NCBI RefSeq assembly: GCF_019218285.1
Contig: NZ_JAHUZG010000002.1
Span: 496,001-560,000 of the forward strand
Length of the DNA: 64,000 bases
Direction of reading: 5' to 3'
Source of the DNA: Antarctobacter sediminis
GTDB taxonomy: Bacteria; Pseudomonadota; Alphaproteobacteria; Rhodobacterales; Rhodobacteraceae
A model generated the notes under the pieces. That model worked only from the letters and a program-made list of their open reading frames with translations. It made no database searches and was not told the origin of the DNA. Shown here piece after piece: positions 1 to 8,647 of this stretch. The translations under genes and the position numbers were made by a program. Position 1 is the first letter of the stretch. Every line of letters begins with the position of its first letter.

Positions 1-26
1 GCTCTATCCAGTTGAGCCACGGGGCC
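1..26 (-). tRNA. tRNA-Arg, 5' part only (cut by window edge)
   Basis: Read on the minus strand from position 26, the sequence gives a 7-nt acceptor strand GGCCCCG, T8, G9 and a D arm GCTC-AACTGGATA-GAGC. This is the 5' third of a class I tRNA. The D-loop AACTGGATA and the stem GCTC/GAGC are typical of bacterial tRNA-Arg, but the anticodon lies outside the window, so the amino acid is an inference. Confidence 0.7.
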
Positions 27-148
27 GTGCTAGCCTCCTTAACCTGCCTTGCAAGCCTTGTCATCCCGGATGCACAAGGTGACGCCCGCCCTTGCGCAGC
101 GCCCTGATTGCGGTAACGTATCGCTATCTTTCGAAAAGGAATTCCCCC

Positions 149-1174
149 TTGGCCGCCGACGATACCCGCCCCCTGACCCTTCGCGATGTCTCCGAAGCTT
201 CCGGCGTTTCGGAAATGACAGTCAGCCGCGTCCTGCGCAACCGTGGTGACGTGAGTCAGGCGACCCGTGAAAAGGTGTTGGAAGCCGCCAAAACACTGGG
301 ATACGTGCCGAACAAGATCGCCGGGGCACTGGCCAGCCAGCGGGTCAACCTTGTCGCGGTGATCATTCCGTCCCTGCGCAACATGGTCTTCCCCGAGGTT
401 TTGTCCGGTATCAGCAGCGTGCTGGAAGAAACCGAATTACAGCCTGTCGTCGGCGTCACCGACTACCTGCCCGAGAAAGAAGAGCGCGTTCTTTACGAAA
501 TGCTCTCATGGCGGCCATCGGGCGTCATCGTCGCCGGTCTGGAACATACCGAAGCCGCGCGCGCCATGCTCAAGGCCAGCGGCATTCCCGTGGTCGAGAT
601 CATGGACACGGACGGCAAGCCGATCGACTGCGCCGTGGGGATTTCGCATCGCCGCGCCGGGCGCGAGATGGCCCGTGCGATCCTGAAACAGGGCTACCGA
701 AACATCGGGTTCATGGGCACAAAGATGCCGCTGGACCACCGGGCCCGCAAACGCTTTGAAGGCTTCACCGAGGCGCTGGCCAAGGAAGGCGTCGAAGTCG
801 TCGACCAGGAATTCTACTCGGGCGGTTCGGCGCTGGCCAAGGGCCGCGAGATGACCAAGGCCATGCTTGAGCGCGAGCCCGAGCTGGACTTCCTTTACTA
901 CTCGAATGACATGATCGCGGCGGGTGGCCTTTTGCACCTGCTGGACGCGGGCATCGACATCCCCGGCCAAGTTGGGCTTGCAGGTTTCAACGGGGTCGAG
1001 TTGCTGGACGGCCTGCCGCGCAAACTGGCCACTATGGATGCCTGCCGGGCCGAGATCGGCCGGAAAGCGGCTCAGATCATCGCCAGCCGCGTCGAAAACC
1101 CCGAGGCTGAGATCGATCCGATCCTTGAACTGACGCCCAAGCTGGACTTCGGGGATACGTTGAAACGGCGCTGA
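149..1174 (+). CDS. LacI/GntR-type transcriptional regulator
   Basis: This 341-residue protein is a LacI-family repressor. An N-terminal helix-turn-helix and hinge (TLRDVSEASGVSEMTVSRVL through about residue 60, with YVPNKIAGALAS) is followed by a periplasmic-binding-protein-like effector domain starting at VNLVAVIIPSL. The overall look is closest to GntR-type gluconate repressors, so a sugar-acid effector is plausible but inferred. I chose the TTG start at 149 because AAAAGGA (134-140) sits 8 nt upstream and the family HTH begins right after it; an upstream in-frame start at 92 would add 19 uncharacteristic residues. No target operon lies beside it: the gene is convergent with cmk. Confidence 0.85.
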   Translation: MAADDTRPLTLRDVSEASGVSEMTVSRVLRNRGDVSQATREKVLEAAKTLGYVPNKIAGALASQRVNLVAVIIPSLRNMVFPEVLSGISSVLEETELQPVVGVTDYLPEKEERVLYEMLSWRPSGVIVAGLEHTEAARAMLKASGIPVVEIMDTDGKPIDCAVGISHRRAGREMARAILKQGYRNIGFMGTKMPLDHRARKRFEGFTEALAKEGVEVVDQEFYSGGSALAKGREMTKAMLEREPELDFLYYSNDMIAAGGLLHLLDAGIDIPGQVGLAGFNGVELLDGLPRKLATMDACRAEIGRKAAQIIASRVENPEAEIDPILELTPKLDFGDTLKRR

Positions 1175-1186
1175 GGCGCCGTTTCA
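1161..1186. terminator. Bidirectional hairpin shared by lacI-type gene and cmk
   Basis: TGAAACGGCGC (1161-1171) and GCGCCGTTTCA (1176-1186) form a perfect 11-bp stem with a 4-nt loop TGAG. The stop codon of the upstream regulator falls in the loop and the stop codon of cmk falls in the right arm. It probably ends transcription of both convergent genes, although neither side has a long T-run. Confidence 0.6.
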
Positions 1187-1798
1187 CTCGGTCGCACCTG
1201 CGCGTTTCACGATGGCAATCGCCTCGGCCACCGCGGCCTCGATGCTCATGCGCGACGTGTCCAGCGTGACTGCATCCTCGGCAGGTTTCAGCGGTGCATC
1301 TGCACGGTTCATGTCGCGCGCATCCCGGGCCAGCACGTCGGCCAGAACCTCGTTCTGCGTCACCTCGTGACCAGACGCCAACAGTTCACGCCAACGACGC
1401 TCTGCCCGCACCTCGGGCCCCGCGATCACGAACAGCTTGGCCTCGGCCTCCGGACAAATCACGGTCCCGATATCCCGTCCGTCAAGAACCGCGCCGCCCG
1501 CACGCCGGGCAAAGGCGCGCTGCACATCAATCAGCGCCGCCCGCACCTCGGGCAACGCCGCCACTTTCGAGGCTGCCTGCGCCACGTCGGGCCCGCGCAG
1601 GTCGGCCGCATCCAGTCCGGTCAGGTCCAGCTGCAACGCCGCGTCCAGTGGCGGCGTGCCTTTCAGCATCTCACGGCCGACGGCACGATACAGCAACCCG
1701 GTGTCCAAATGGGCAAACCCGAAATGCGCCGCCAACTGGCGTGCGATCGTGCCTTTGCCGCTGGCCGCCGGACCGTCAATGGCGATGGTAAAGCTCAC
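1184..1798 (-). CDS. cmk: Cytidylate kinase
   Basis: This 204-residue cytoplasmic kinase phosphorylates CMP and dCMP to the diphosphates using ATP. The P-loop [16 protein letters not shown] is at residues 7-22, followed by [12 protein letters not shown] (NMP-binding) and [19 protein letters not shown], all standard Cmk signatures. The length is normal for the family. It lies 32 nt downstream of aroA on the same strand, the usual aroA-cmk order in alphaproteobacteria, and probably shares its transcript. Its stop codon is inside the hairpin at 1161-1186. Confidence 0.95.
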   Translation of the reverse strand: MSFTIAIDGPAASGKGTIARQLAAHFGFAHLDTGLLYRAVGREMLKGTPPLDAALQLDLTGLDAADLRGPDVAQAASKVAALPEVRAALIDVQRAFARRAGGAVLDGRDIGTVICPEAEAKLFVIAGPEVRAERRWRELLASGHEVTQNEVLADVLARDARDMNRADAPLKPAEDAVTLDTSRMSIEAAVAEAIAIVKRAGATE

Positions 1799-1830
1799 AA
1801 CTGCCTCCTTCGGATCCAGACGCGGCCTGG

Positions 1831-3186
1831 CTAGGCGGTCGCAGGCGCGCGCGTGATCTCGGCACCCAACCCGCCCATCAGGCTTTCGAAAATCGGGAAC
1901 GAAGTGGCAATCGGACCACCGTCATCCACGCTCATTGACTTGGCCGAGGCCATGCCCATGACAAGGAACGACATGGCAATGCGGTGATCCAGATGGCTTT
2001 CGACCGTGACGCCGCCGGTAACATTGCCATGGCCGCGCCCTTCGACAGTCCACCAGTCCTCACCCTCTTCGACGTGAACGCCAGCTGCGCGCAGCCCGGT
2101 TGCCATGGCATCGATCCGGTCGCTTTCCTTGACACGCAACTCCTTGACGCCCGGCATGTGGGTGCGGCCTTCGGCAAAGGCGGCGACCACGGACAGCACC
2201 GGATATTCGTCGATCATGCTGGCGGCGCGCTCGGCCGGCACCTCGATGCCCTTGAGATCGGGAGAGAACCGCGCCCGCAGGTCCGCCACCGGCTCGCCCC
2301 CTTCTTCACGCGCATTCTCATAGGTCAGATCCGCGCCCATCTCGCGCAGCGTGGTAAACAGGCCGGCCCGGGTCGGGTTCAACCCGATGTTCGGCACCAA
2401 AACGTCCGAACCCTCGGTGATGATCGCGGCGCAAACCGGGAAAGCGGCCGAGGAGGGGTCACGCGGCACCACGATGGTCTGCGGCTTCAACTCGGGGCGC
2501 CCTTGCAGGGTGATGACGCGCCCCTCTTCTGTCACCTCGGTCGAAATCGTCGCGCCAAATCCTGCCAGCATCCGCTCGGAATGGTCGCGCGTCGCCTCGC
2601 GTTCGATCACCACAGTCTGACCGGGCGCGTTCAGACCAGCCAGCAACACGGCGGATTTCACCTGCGCCGAGGGCACCGGAACCTCGTAGCGCACGGGCAC
2701 GGGATCGGTGGCCCCCACGATGGTCATCGGCAACCGCCCGCCCGAGCGGCCATAGGACCGCGCCCCGAACAGCGCCAGCGGATCGGTCACCCGCGCCATG
2801 GGCCGTTTGTTCAGGCTGGCATCGCCGGTAAAGGTCGCCACGATGGGCGAACTCGCCATCGCCCCCATGATCAAACGCACCCCGGTGCCAGAGTTGCCAC
2901 AGTCGATCACATTCTCAGGCTCGCCGAACCCGCCAACGCCCACGCCATGCACATGCCAGGTGTCGCCGATCTTTTCGACCTGCGCGCCAAAGGCCTGCAT
3001 CGCCTTGGCGGTGTCCAGCACATCCTGCCCCTCCAGAAGGCCGGTGACTTTCGTCTCACCCACCGCCATGGCTCCAAGGATCAGGGACCGGTGCGAAATC
3101 GACTTGTCGCCGGGAACATGCGCCTCCCCCTTGAGCGGGCCAGCGGCGCGGGAAGTCATCGGGATCGGGGCACCGTGAGCGGACAT
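1831..3186 (-). CDS. aroA: 3-phosphoshikimate 1-carboxyvinyltransferase (EPSP synthase), class II
   Basis: This 451-residue enzyme catalyses step six of the shikimate pathway, joining phosphoenolpyruvate and shikimate-3-phosphate. Visible motifs are [11 protein letters not shown] (residues 24-34), [51 protein letters not shown] and [13 protein letters not shown]. The pattern matches class II enzymes such as Agrobacterium CP4 almost block by block. CP4 has alanine at position 100 (in GNAATG); this protein has glycine there (GNSGTG), the residue usual in glyphosate-sensitive enzymes. The ATG at 3186 was chosen over an upstream start because AGGAG precedes it by a few bases and the protein then starts like CP4. 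Confidence 0.95.
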   Translation of the reverse strand: MSAHGAPIPMTSRAAGPLKGEAHVPGDKSISHRSLILGAMAVGETKVTGLLEGQDVLDTAKAMQAFGAQVEKIGDTWHVHGVGVGGFGEPENVIDCGNSGTGVRLIMGAMASSPIVATFTGDASLNKRPMARVTDPLALFGARSYGRSGGRLPMTIVGATDPVPVRYEVPVPSAQVKSAVLLAGLNAPGQTVVIEREATRDHSERMLAGFGATISTEVTEEGRVITLQGRPELKPQTIVVPRDPSSAAFPVCAAIITEGSDVLVPNIGLNPTRAGLFTTLREMGADLTYENAREEGGEPVADLRARFSPDLKGIEVPAERAASMIDEYPVLSVVAAFAEGRTHMPGVKELRVKESDRIDAMATGLRAAGVHVEEGEDWWTVEGRGHGNVTGGVTVESHLDHRIAMSFLVMGMASAKSMSVDDGGPIATSFPIFESLMGGLGAEITRAPATA

Positions 3187-3261
3187 AAGGGCTCTCCTGC
3201 AAAATCGTCGCTGCCTGATAGCAAGCGTAACAGGCAAGGTCCATCACAGTCGTATCCCGCA

Positions 3262-3325
3262 GTCCCCCGGGCTTCTTCTTGGCTCAAATACTCCGGGGGA
3301 GCCGAAGGCGGGGGCAGCGCCCCCC
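3262..3325. repeat. GC-rich intergenic inverted repeats between aroA and trmB
   Basis: Two adjacent hairpins are visible. GGCTC (3281-3285) pairs with GAGCC (3299-3303), and GGGGGC (3310-3315) pairs with GCCCCC (3319-3324). They lie just downstream of the trmB stop and could end its transcription. The segment ACTCCGGGGGAGCC next to an AT-rich stretch resembles short repeats scattered in intergenic spaces of roseobacter genomes; that comparison is from memory. Confidence 0.35.
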
Positions 3326-3332
3326 TGCCCGA

Positions 3333-4046
3333 TCACAGCTTGCGGAACGTCAGGTAATGCGGCACCCGCCCTTCGCGCAGGGCTTTCTGCTCGTAGCGGG
3401 TCGACAACCAGTCGGACCAAGGCTGCCGCCAGTCCTCCGGCCCTTCGGCCAGCCACTCGAACCCGGCCTTTGGCACTTCGACCAGTGTCTGCCGCACGTA
3501 GTCGGGAATATCGGTCGCCACGCGGAATTCCGCCCCCGGCTTCAGCACTTGCGCCAGGGGTTCAAGGTGTTCCGCCGTGACGAAACGGCGGCGATGGTGC
3601 TTTTTCTTGGGCCAGGGATCGGGATACAGCAGGAAAGCCTTGTCCACCGATTGCGCGGGCAGCACGTCAAAGAGATTGCGCACATCGCCCGGGTAGACCC
3701 GCAGATTGTCAGCGCCGGCCTGCCTGATCTTGCCCAGCAGCATGGCCACCGCGTTCATGAAAGGCTCTGCCCCGATGATGCCCACATCAGGATTCTGCAC
3801 CGCCTGATGGACCATGTGTTCGCCGCCGCCAAAGCCGATTTCCAACCAGACGGGGGCGCCACCAAACAGCGCCTCAAGGTCCAAGGGCACGCGGTCGGGG
3901 TTTTCCTCCCAGTCCACGGCTCCGGGCGACAACCGGTCAAGGTCCTCTTGCAGATATTCTTCCTGCTTGGGTCGCAGGGTCTTGCCGCGCACGCGGCCAT
4001 AGAAATTGCGCCAGGGGGCGCCGGGATGCTTGTTCGACGTGGTCAT
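3333..4046 (-). CDS. trmB: tRNA (guanine-N7-)-methyltransferase
   Basis: This 237-residue SAM-dependent methyltransferase makes m7G46 in tRNA variable loops. The SAM-binding motif is WLEIGFGGGEHM, with the acidic post-motif IIGAEPFMNAV. The TrmB signature LLYPDPWPKKKHHRRRFV is present, and TRYEQKAL lies near the C-terminus. I place the start at the ATG at 4046 (MTTSNKHPG), which gives the usual family length; the longer reading frame upstream (to 4157) overlaps the neighbouring gene and lacks family sequence. Confidence 0.94.
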   Translation of the reverse strand: MTTSNKHPGAPWRNFYGRVRGKTLRPKQEEYLQEDLDRLSPGAVDWEENPDRVPLDLEALFGGAPVWLEIGFGGGEHMVHQAVQNPDVGIIGAEPFMNAVAMLLGKIRQAGADNLRVYPGDVRNLFDVLPAQSVDKAFLLYPDPWPKKKHHRRRFVTAEHLEPLAQVLKPGAEFRVATDIPDYVRQTLVEVPKAGFEWLAEGPEDWRQPWSDWLSTRYEQKALREGRVPHYLTFRKL

Positions 4047-4071
4047 GGCCGAGCCGCTTAGCGCCCCCGGC

Positions 4072-4710
4072 TCATTCGTGCAAGACACCCGCCGCCGCAA
4101 GTTCCGCCCGAGAGGGAAACCATATCGTGCTGCGCAGGCGTTTCGTCTCGATTGCAAAGGCCGGATCCACCCCGCGCGAGATCATGTAGGTCATTTCCTT
4201 GTAGATTTCGCTTTGTGCATCCTCATAGACCCACGATGCAAAATCAAAGGCAGTCTGCCAGGCTTCATCCTCGCGCCAGGCGTCATAATAGCTTTGCATG
4301 GCATCGGCCGACCAACTGCGCTGATGAAAGCCCAGCTTGCCGCCCCGCTCCAGAACCCGGCGCCCGCCCCCCAGAAACACCGTCACGCAAGAGGAACTGC
4401 ATTCACGCGACACCCGCGTGTCCAGCTCGAAATCCATCACCAGTCGCGCCATTTCCTGCCCGGCCCAGACGCTGCCCCCGGTTGAATTCAACCAGATCTC
4501 GCTCAGCTCCGGATGCGCCCGCAGCAGGGCCAGCATCTCGTCCACGTCCTCGCTCAGAATCTCGCGCGCGTCCTCTTCGCGGGCGCTATCGCTGTCATAA
4601 TAGAGCGTGGCACCTTCCACCCGGAACTTGCCGCTGACCTCATCCGGTTGGCTTTCTGCCAGCGCCAATACCGGCATGGCCAGCGCCACGAATACGCTTC
4701 TGATCAACAC
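4072..4710 (-). CDS. Exported ClpP/crotonase-like protein (COG3904-type)
   Basis: This roughly 212-residue protein has an N-terminal signal peptide (LIRSVFVALAMPVLALA-ES). Its body resembles ClpP-fold periplasmic proteins: a beta-rich start (GKFRVEGATLYYDSD), the glycine motif LNSTGGSVWAGQEMARLV, then TRVSRECSSSCVTVFLGGG and GFHQ. The serine in the CSSSC segment is the likely nucleophile by analogy with the family. The biological substrate is unknown. The start is uncertain: GTG 4710 and TTG 4707 both follow ACAGGG. A related protein lies at 41931-42920. It is between trmB and metK, with no functional link seen. Confidence 0.7.
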   Translation of the reverse strand: MLIRSVFVALAMPVLALAESQPDEVSGKFRVEGATLYYDSDSAREEDAREILSEDVDEMLALLRAHPELSEIWLNSTGGSVWAGQEMARLVMDFELDTRVSRECSSSCVTVFLGGGRRVLERGGKLGFHQRSWSADAMQSYYDAWREDEAWQTAFDFASWVYEDAQSEIYKEMTYMISRGVDPAFAIETKRLRSTIWFPSRAELAAAGVLHE

Positions 4711-4811
4711 GATCCCTGTCACCTTTTGCCAAATCGAGTCACTGACCGCATGAAAACCGCCCCCCGGCGTCGCGACAAGGGGCGAGGGGCAATCCCTGCC
4801 CCCCCTCAAAC

Positions 4812-4846
4812 GGAAAAGGGCGTCCCGGAAACAGGACGCCCTTAAA
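4812..4846 (-). terminator. Intrinsic terminator of metK
   Basis: On the minus strand AAGGGCGTCC and GGACGCCCTT form a 10-bp stem around an 8-nt loop (4816-4843), running into TTTTCC. It lies about 25 nt after the metK stop and separates metK from the ClpP-like gene. Confidence 0.75.
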
Positions 4847-4869
4847 ACAAATCTCAGGTTGGCGGGCCG

Positions 4870-6048
4870 TCAGACCGCTTTCTTCAGCGCCTCTGCCAGA
4901 TCGGTACGCTCCCAGGAAAAGCCGCCGTCCGCCTCGGGCGCGCGACCAAAGTGACCATAGGCCGCCGTGCGCGAATAGATCGGCTTGTTCAGTTCCAGAT
5001 GCGTGCGGATGCCGCGCGGCGTCAGGTCGATGACCTTGGGGATCGCCGCCTCGATGTCGCGTGCCTCAACCTCGCCGGTCTGGTGGGTGTCGACATAGAT
5101 CGACAGCGGTTTGGCCACGCCGATGGCATAGGACAACTGCACAGTGCAACGTTCGGCCATACCGGCAGCCACGACGTTCTTGGCAAGGTAGCGCGCCACA
5201 TAGGCCGCCGAACGGTCCACCTTGGTCGGGTCCTTGCCAGAAAAGGCCCCGCCCCCATGCGGAGCCGCACCGCCATAGGTGTCGACGATAATCTTGCGCC
5301 CGGTCAGTCCCGCGTCGCCATCCGGCCCGCCAATGACAAATTTGCCGGTCGGGTTGACCCACCATTCGGTCTCACCGGTGATCCATCCCTCGGGCAGGGT
5401 TTCGCGGATGTAGGGCTCGACAAGGGCGCGCACGTCATCGCTCGACATACTTTCGTCAAGATGCTGGGTCGACAGCACGATCGAGGTCACACCAACCGGC
5501 TTGCCGCCTTCGTAGCGGACCGACAGTTGCGATTTCGCGTCCGGCCCCAGCTTGGGTTCGGTGCCGTTCTTGCGGACCTCGGCCAGACGGCGCAGGATCG
5601 CATGGCTGAACTGGATCGGCGCGGGCATCAGTGCTTCGGTTTCGTTCGTCGCGTAGCCGAACATGATGCCCTGATCGCCAGCACCTTCGTCGCCCTGCTC
5701 GCCCGTTACGCCCTGCGCGATATGCGCGGACTGTTCGTGCAGCAGATTGGTGATCTCGCAGGTTTCGTGGTGAAACTTGTCCTGCTCGTAACCGATGTCC
5801 TTGATGCAGGCCCGCGCGATGTCGGGAATGCTGGCCATGAAGGCGGGCATCTTGGATTGATCGGTCAGACCCACCTCACCCCCGATAACCACGCGGTTTG
5901 TGGTGGCAAAGGTTTCGCAGGCAACACGCGCCAGCGGATCCTCGGCCAGGAAAGCGTCAAGGATTGCATCGGAAATACGATCGCAGACCTTGTCCGGGTG
6001 CCCTTCCGAGACGGACTCGGAGGTGAAAATATAGTTCTGTCGGGACAT
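4870..6048 (-). CDS. metK: S-adenosylmethionine synthetase
   Basis: This 392-residue cytoplasmic enzyme makes SAM from methionine and ATP. Signature elements are [20 protein letters not shown] at the N-terminus, [18 protein letters not shown] (ATP-binding loop region) and [19 protein letters not shown] (phosphate-binding loop). The ATG at 6048 is preceded by GGAG 8 nt upstream, and that Shine-Dalgarno is part of the SAM/SAH riboswitch. This gives direct product control at the level of translation start. It is the last gene of the phoH-ybeY-corC-lnt-metK run but has its own leader and terminator. Confidence 0.97.
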   Translation of the reverse strand: MSRQNYIFTSESVSEGHPDKVCDRISDAILDAFLAEDPLARVACETFATTNRVVIGGEVGLTDQSKMPAFMASIPDIARACIKDIGYEQDKFHHETCEITNLLHEQSAHIAQGVTGEQGDEGAGDQGIMFGYATNETEALMPAPIQFSHAILRRLAEVRKNGTEPKLGPDAKSQLSVRYEGGKPVGVTSIVLSTQHLDESMSSDDVRALVEPYIRETLPEGWITGETEWWVNPTGKFVIGGPDGDAGLTGRKIIVDTYGGAAPHGGGAFSGKDPTKVDRSAAYVARYLAKNVVAAGMAERCTVQLSYAIGVAKPLSIYVDTHQTGEVEARDIEAAIPKVIDLTPRGIRTHLELNKPIYSRTAAYGHFGRAPEADGGFSWERTDLAEALKKAV

Positions 6049-6054
6049 GTAAGG

Positions 6055-6098
6055 TGCTCCATTGAATGCCACCATCACGCCAGGAAGCCGTTGTGACG
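6055..6098 (-). promoter_or_regulatory. SAM/SAH riboswitch in the metK leader
   Basis: Read on the minus strand, the leader contains CGTCACAACGGCTTCCTGGC, then GTGA, a short spacer and ATGGAGCA just before the metK start. This is a close match to the SAM/SAH riboswitch core as I remember it: a GUCAC/GUGA stem, the conserved ACGGCUUCCUGGC loop, and a pseudoknot between UUCC and the downstream GGAG. The GGAG (6057-6060) is also the metK ribosome binding site, so ligand binding should hide it. The class is known from Rhodobacterales, upstream of metK. No covariance search was run. Confidence 0.9.
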
Positions 6099-6141
6099 GG
6101 TTTTTGTATCCGAATTCGCCTACTCCCCGGAGCGCTCCGGG

Positions 6142-7683
6142 TCAATCGGCTTCTGTGTCTTTGCGCCACCGGGACAGCCCCCAAGCCAGCAGAAGTGCCA
6201 GAAACAGAACAAATCCTAAAGGTTTGTCTCCGGTGCGCGCGTAGACCGTGTGCCGCATCGGCGGCGGCAGGGGCGAATCGATATACCCCGCCTCGCCCAG
6301 CGCAATCGACCCCAGCACGCGCCCTGCCCCGTCGATCACCGCAGAGACCCCGGTATTGGCCGCACGCAGCATGGGCAGACCCTGTTCGATCGCACGGATT
6401 CGCGCCTGGGCAAGATGCTGGTACGGCCCCGACCAGGTGCCGAACCACGCATCATTTGTGATCTGGACCATCATCGCGGGGCGCAGAGGCGCGCCGCCGA
6501 CATCCTGCGGAAAAACTGCCTCGTAACAGATCAGGGGCAAAGCCGTTCCCAAGGGGCCCAGATCAATGATCTGCGGACCGGGACCGGCCGTGTAGCCCCC
6601 CTCTGCACGCGCGGCCAGACCGGCAATGTTCCACCGCGCAAACAGCGCTGCGGCAGGCATGTATTCGCCAAAGGGCACCAAATGGTGCTTGTCATACAAG
6701 GCCTGCACACCACCGCCCGGCGCCAGCACGATCAGCGAATTGTAATATCCGGCCTGATCGGCGCGTTGGACACCGAGCACAACAGGCGTACCGCCTGCGG
6801 CTTCGGCAATGCGATCCAGCGTCGGACCGGCACGATGCAGCAAGCTGGGCACGCTGGTTTCCGGCCAGACCACCAGTGACGGCGCGTCCTGCCCTTCGGC
6901 CGGGGCCGCGCGGGTAAAGGACAGCTTGCGCTCCATGAACACGGGGATCTTGGCAGGGTCCCATTTTTCATGCTGCGGTGCATTGGGCTGAACCAGGCGG
7001 ACAACCGGCTGTAGTGACAGGTCCTGTGCAGATGGAGTCAGAACCACGCCGCCGCCGAACAGCCCGGCCAGAACGGCCACGCCCCCCGCCGCGGCCAATG
7101 TGTTTCGACCGCCGCCCCTCAGAGCCACGGCAAACAAGGCTGCGCCGCCCAAAGTCGCAAAGGTCAGACCGTGCGGGCCAATGACCGAAACCAATTGGAT
7201 CACCGGCACCGGCAGCCAAAAATAAGACACCAACGCCCAAGGAAATCCGGTGAAAACATAGGCCCGCGCCAATTCGGCCGCGGTCCATGCCAACACCAGT
7301 GTCAGGGCCGGATACCGTGCCGACGCCGACAGCCGAAAGGCAAGCCCCCAGAAAAGCGCCAACCCTCCGGCAAGACCGATCAGGGCAAAGGGGGCCATCC
7401 ATCCGGTCGCCGCAGCATCAACGAAAAAAGGCTCGACGATCCATGTCATCGACACGCCGAAATAGCCCAGCCCCACGGCCCAGCCGATCCCGGCAGACCG
7501 CATTCCCGCTGGAAAACTCAGAAACAGCCAGAAGGCTGCGACATAGCCCCCAAAGGCCAAGAACCAAAGGTCGTAAGGCGGTTGCCCAAGCCCGATGATC
7601 GCGCCCGCGACCAAAGACAGGGGCATCCGTGTCCATAGCGGAAGAGTTGCGCGGCCGTTTCCGGCCGCCGCGATCTCAGGCAC
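6142..7683 (-). CDS. lnt: Apolipoprotein N-acyltransferase
   Basis: This 513-residue inner-membrane enzyme adds the third acyl chain to lipoproteins. The N-terminal part holds several hydrophobic segments (for example LSLVAGAIIGLG, YVAAFWLFLSF, FALIGLAGGLALFWGLAF). The C-terminal half is a nitrilase-like domain with the catalytic triad visible as WPETSVPS (Glu), YDKHHLVPFGEYMP (Lys) and LICYEAVFP (Cys). A last transmembrane helix (GFVLFLALLLAWGL) closes the protein. The GTG start at 7683 overlaps the corC stop, implying translational coupling. The window encodes several lipoproteins that would be its substrates. Confidence 0.95.
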   Translation of the reverse strand: MPEIAAAGNGRATLPLWTRMPLSLVAGAIIGLGQPPYDLWFLAFGGYVAAFWLFLSFPAGMRSAGIGWAVGLGYFGVSMTWIVEPFFVDAAATGWMAPFALIGLAGGLALFWGLAFRLSASARYPALTLVLAWTAAELARAYVFTGFPWALVSYFWLPVPVIQLVSVIGPHGLTFATLGGAALFAVALRGGGRNTLAAAGGVAVLAGLFGGGVVLTPSAQDLSLQPVVRLVQPNAPQHEKWDPAKIPVFMERKLSFTRAAPAEGQDAPSLVVWPETSVPSLLHRAGPTLDRIAEAAGGTPVVLGVQRADQAGYYNSLIVLAPGGGVQALYDKHHLVPFGEYMPAAALFARWNIAGLAARAEGGYTAGPGPQIIDLGPLGTALPLICYEAVFPQDVGGAPLRPAMMVQITNDAWFGTWSGPYQHLAQARIRAIEQGLPMLRAANTGVSAVIDGAGRVLGSIALGEAGYIDSPLPPPMRHTVYARTGDKPLGFVLFLALLLAWGLSRWRKDTEAD

Positions 7684-8635
7684 GGCCGGCTTCCGGGTTT
7701 GCCGCCGGCGGTTCGGGTGTGGCGACCGTGGTCACGACCTGCTCGGCCCGGGTTGTTCCCGACGGTCGCACCCTCAGACGCTTGATGCGCCGCGGATCGG
7801 CATCCACGACCTCGAAATCGAGCCCGACCGGGTGCGGGACCACCTCACCTCGGGCCGGAACACGCCCCGCCAGCATAAAGACAAGGCCGCCCAGAGTGTC
7901 GATCTCCTCGCCGTCGATCGTGTCGTGATCGGTCAGCGTCAAGCCAAGCTCGCCCTCGAAATCGGTGAGCGGCGTCTTGGCCTGCACCAGGTAGCATCCG
8001 GTCTTTTCACGGGTCCAGAACATGTCCTCATCAGTGTCATGTTCGTCGGCGATTTCCCCGATGACCTGTTCGATCAGATCCTCGATGGTCACCAACCCGT
8101 CAACGCCGCCGTATTCATCGATCACCAGCGCCATGTGCCGCCGCTCTGTCTGCATCTTTGTCAGCAGCACGCCGATCGGCATGGATGGCGGCACAAAAAG
8201 CAGGGGGCGCAACATGCGTTTGAGGTTAAACCGCCCCCCGGTGCCGTTGAAGCCGTGCTGAAGGGCAAAATCCTTCAGGTGGGCCATGCCGACCGGGGTG
8301 TCCAGCGTCCCTTCGTAGACCGGCAGGCGCGTCAGCCCGCTTTCGCGGAACACGCTGACCAGGTCATCCTTGGTGATCGTGTTCGGCACGGCGATGATAT
8401 CGGCCTTTGGGACGGCCACATCCTCCACCCTCATCCGGCGCAGGTTGATCATCCCGTGTATCGGACGCTCCGGCGTTCTTGGCGCACTGGATGCCGAGGC
8501 ACTGTCGTCCTCTTCCCCGTTGCCACCAAATCCAAGCAACCGTTGCCAAAAGCCCGGTTGCGGCTCGTGTCCGTTCATGTCTCCCGTCCCAGGCGCGCTC
8601 TGCGCTGCCATAGACGAGTCGTCGCTATCGCCCAT
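7676..8635 (-). CDS. corC: CorC/HlyC-type CBS-domain protein
   Basis: This 319-residue protein has a variable acidic N-terminus, then a tandem CBS pair (about residues 65-190, including MRVEDVAVPKADIIAV, SGLTRLPVYEG and LVIDEYGGVDGLVTIEDLIEQVIGEI), and a C-terminal CorC_HlyC domain (TPLTDFEGELGLTL...VDADPRRIKRLRV). It lacks the membrane DUF21 part seen in longer homologues. Proteins of this type accompany Mg/Co transport and are usually annotated as hemolysin-related, but the real role is unclear. It sits between ybeY and lnt, the conserved order in proteobacteria, with 12 nt to ybeY and an overlap with lnt. Confidence 0.9.
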   Translation of the reverse strand: MGDSDDSSMAAQSAPGTGDMNGHEPQPGFWQRLLGFGGNGEEDDSASASSAPRTPERPIHGMINLRRMRVEDVAVPKADIIAVPNTITKDDLVSVFRESGLTRLPVYEGTLDTPVGMAHLKDFALQHGFNGTGGRFNLKRMLRPLLFVPPSMPIGVLLTKMQTERRHMALVIDEYGGVDGLVTIEDLIEQVIGEIADEHDTDEDMFWTREKTGCYLVQAKTPLTDFEGELGLTLTDHDTIDGEEIDTLGGLVFMLAGRVPARGEVVPHPVGLDFEVVDADPRRIKRLRVRPSGTTRAEQVVTTVATPEPPAANPEAGRA

Positions 8636-8647
8636 CTTTCCGTTCCA

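Noticed and set aside
1984-3357. Plus-strand frame opposite aroA
   Set aside because: Histidine-, proline- and arginine-rich antisense sequence without any domain.
4951-6096. Plus-strand frame opposite metK
   Set aside because: It is antisense to a fully conserved gene and to the riboswitch.
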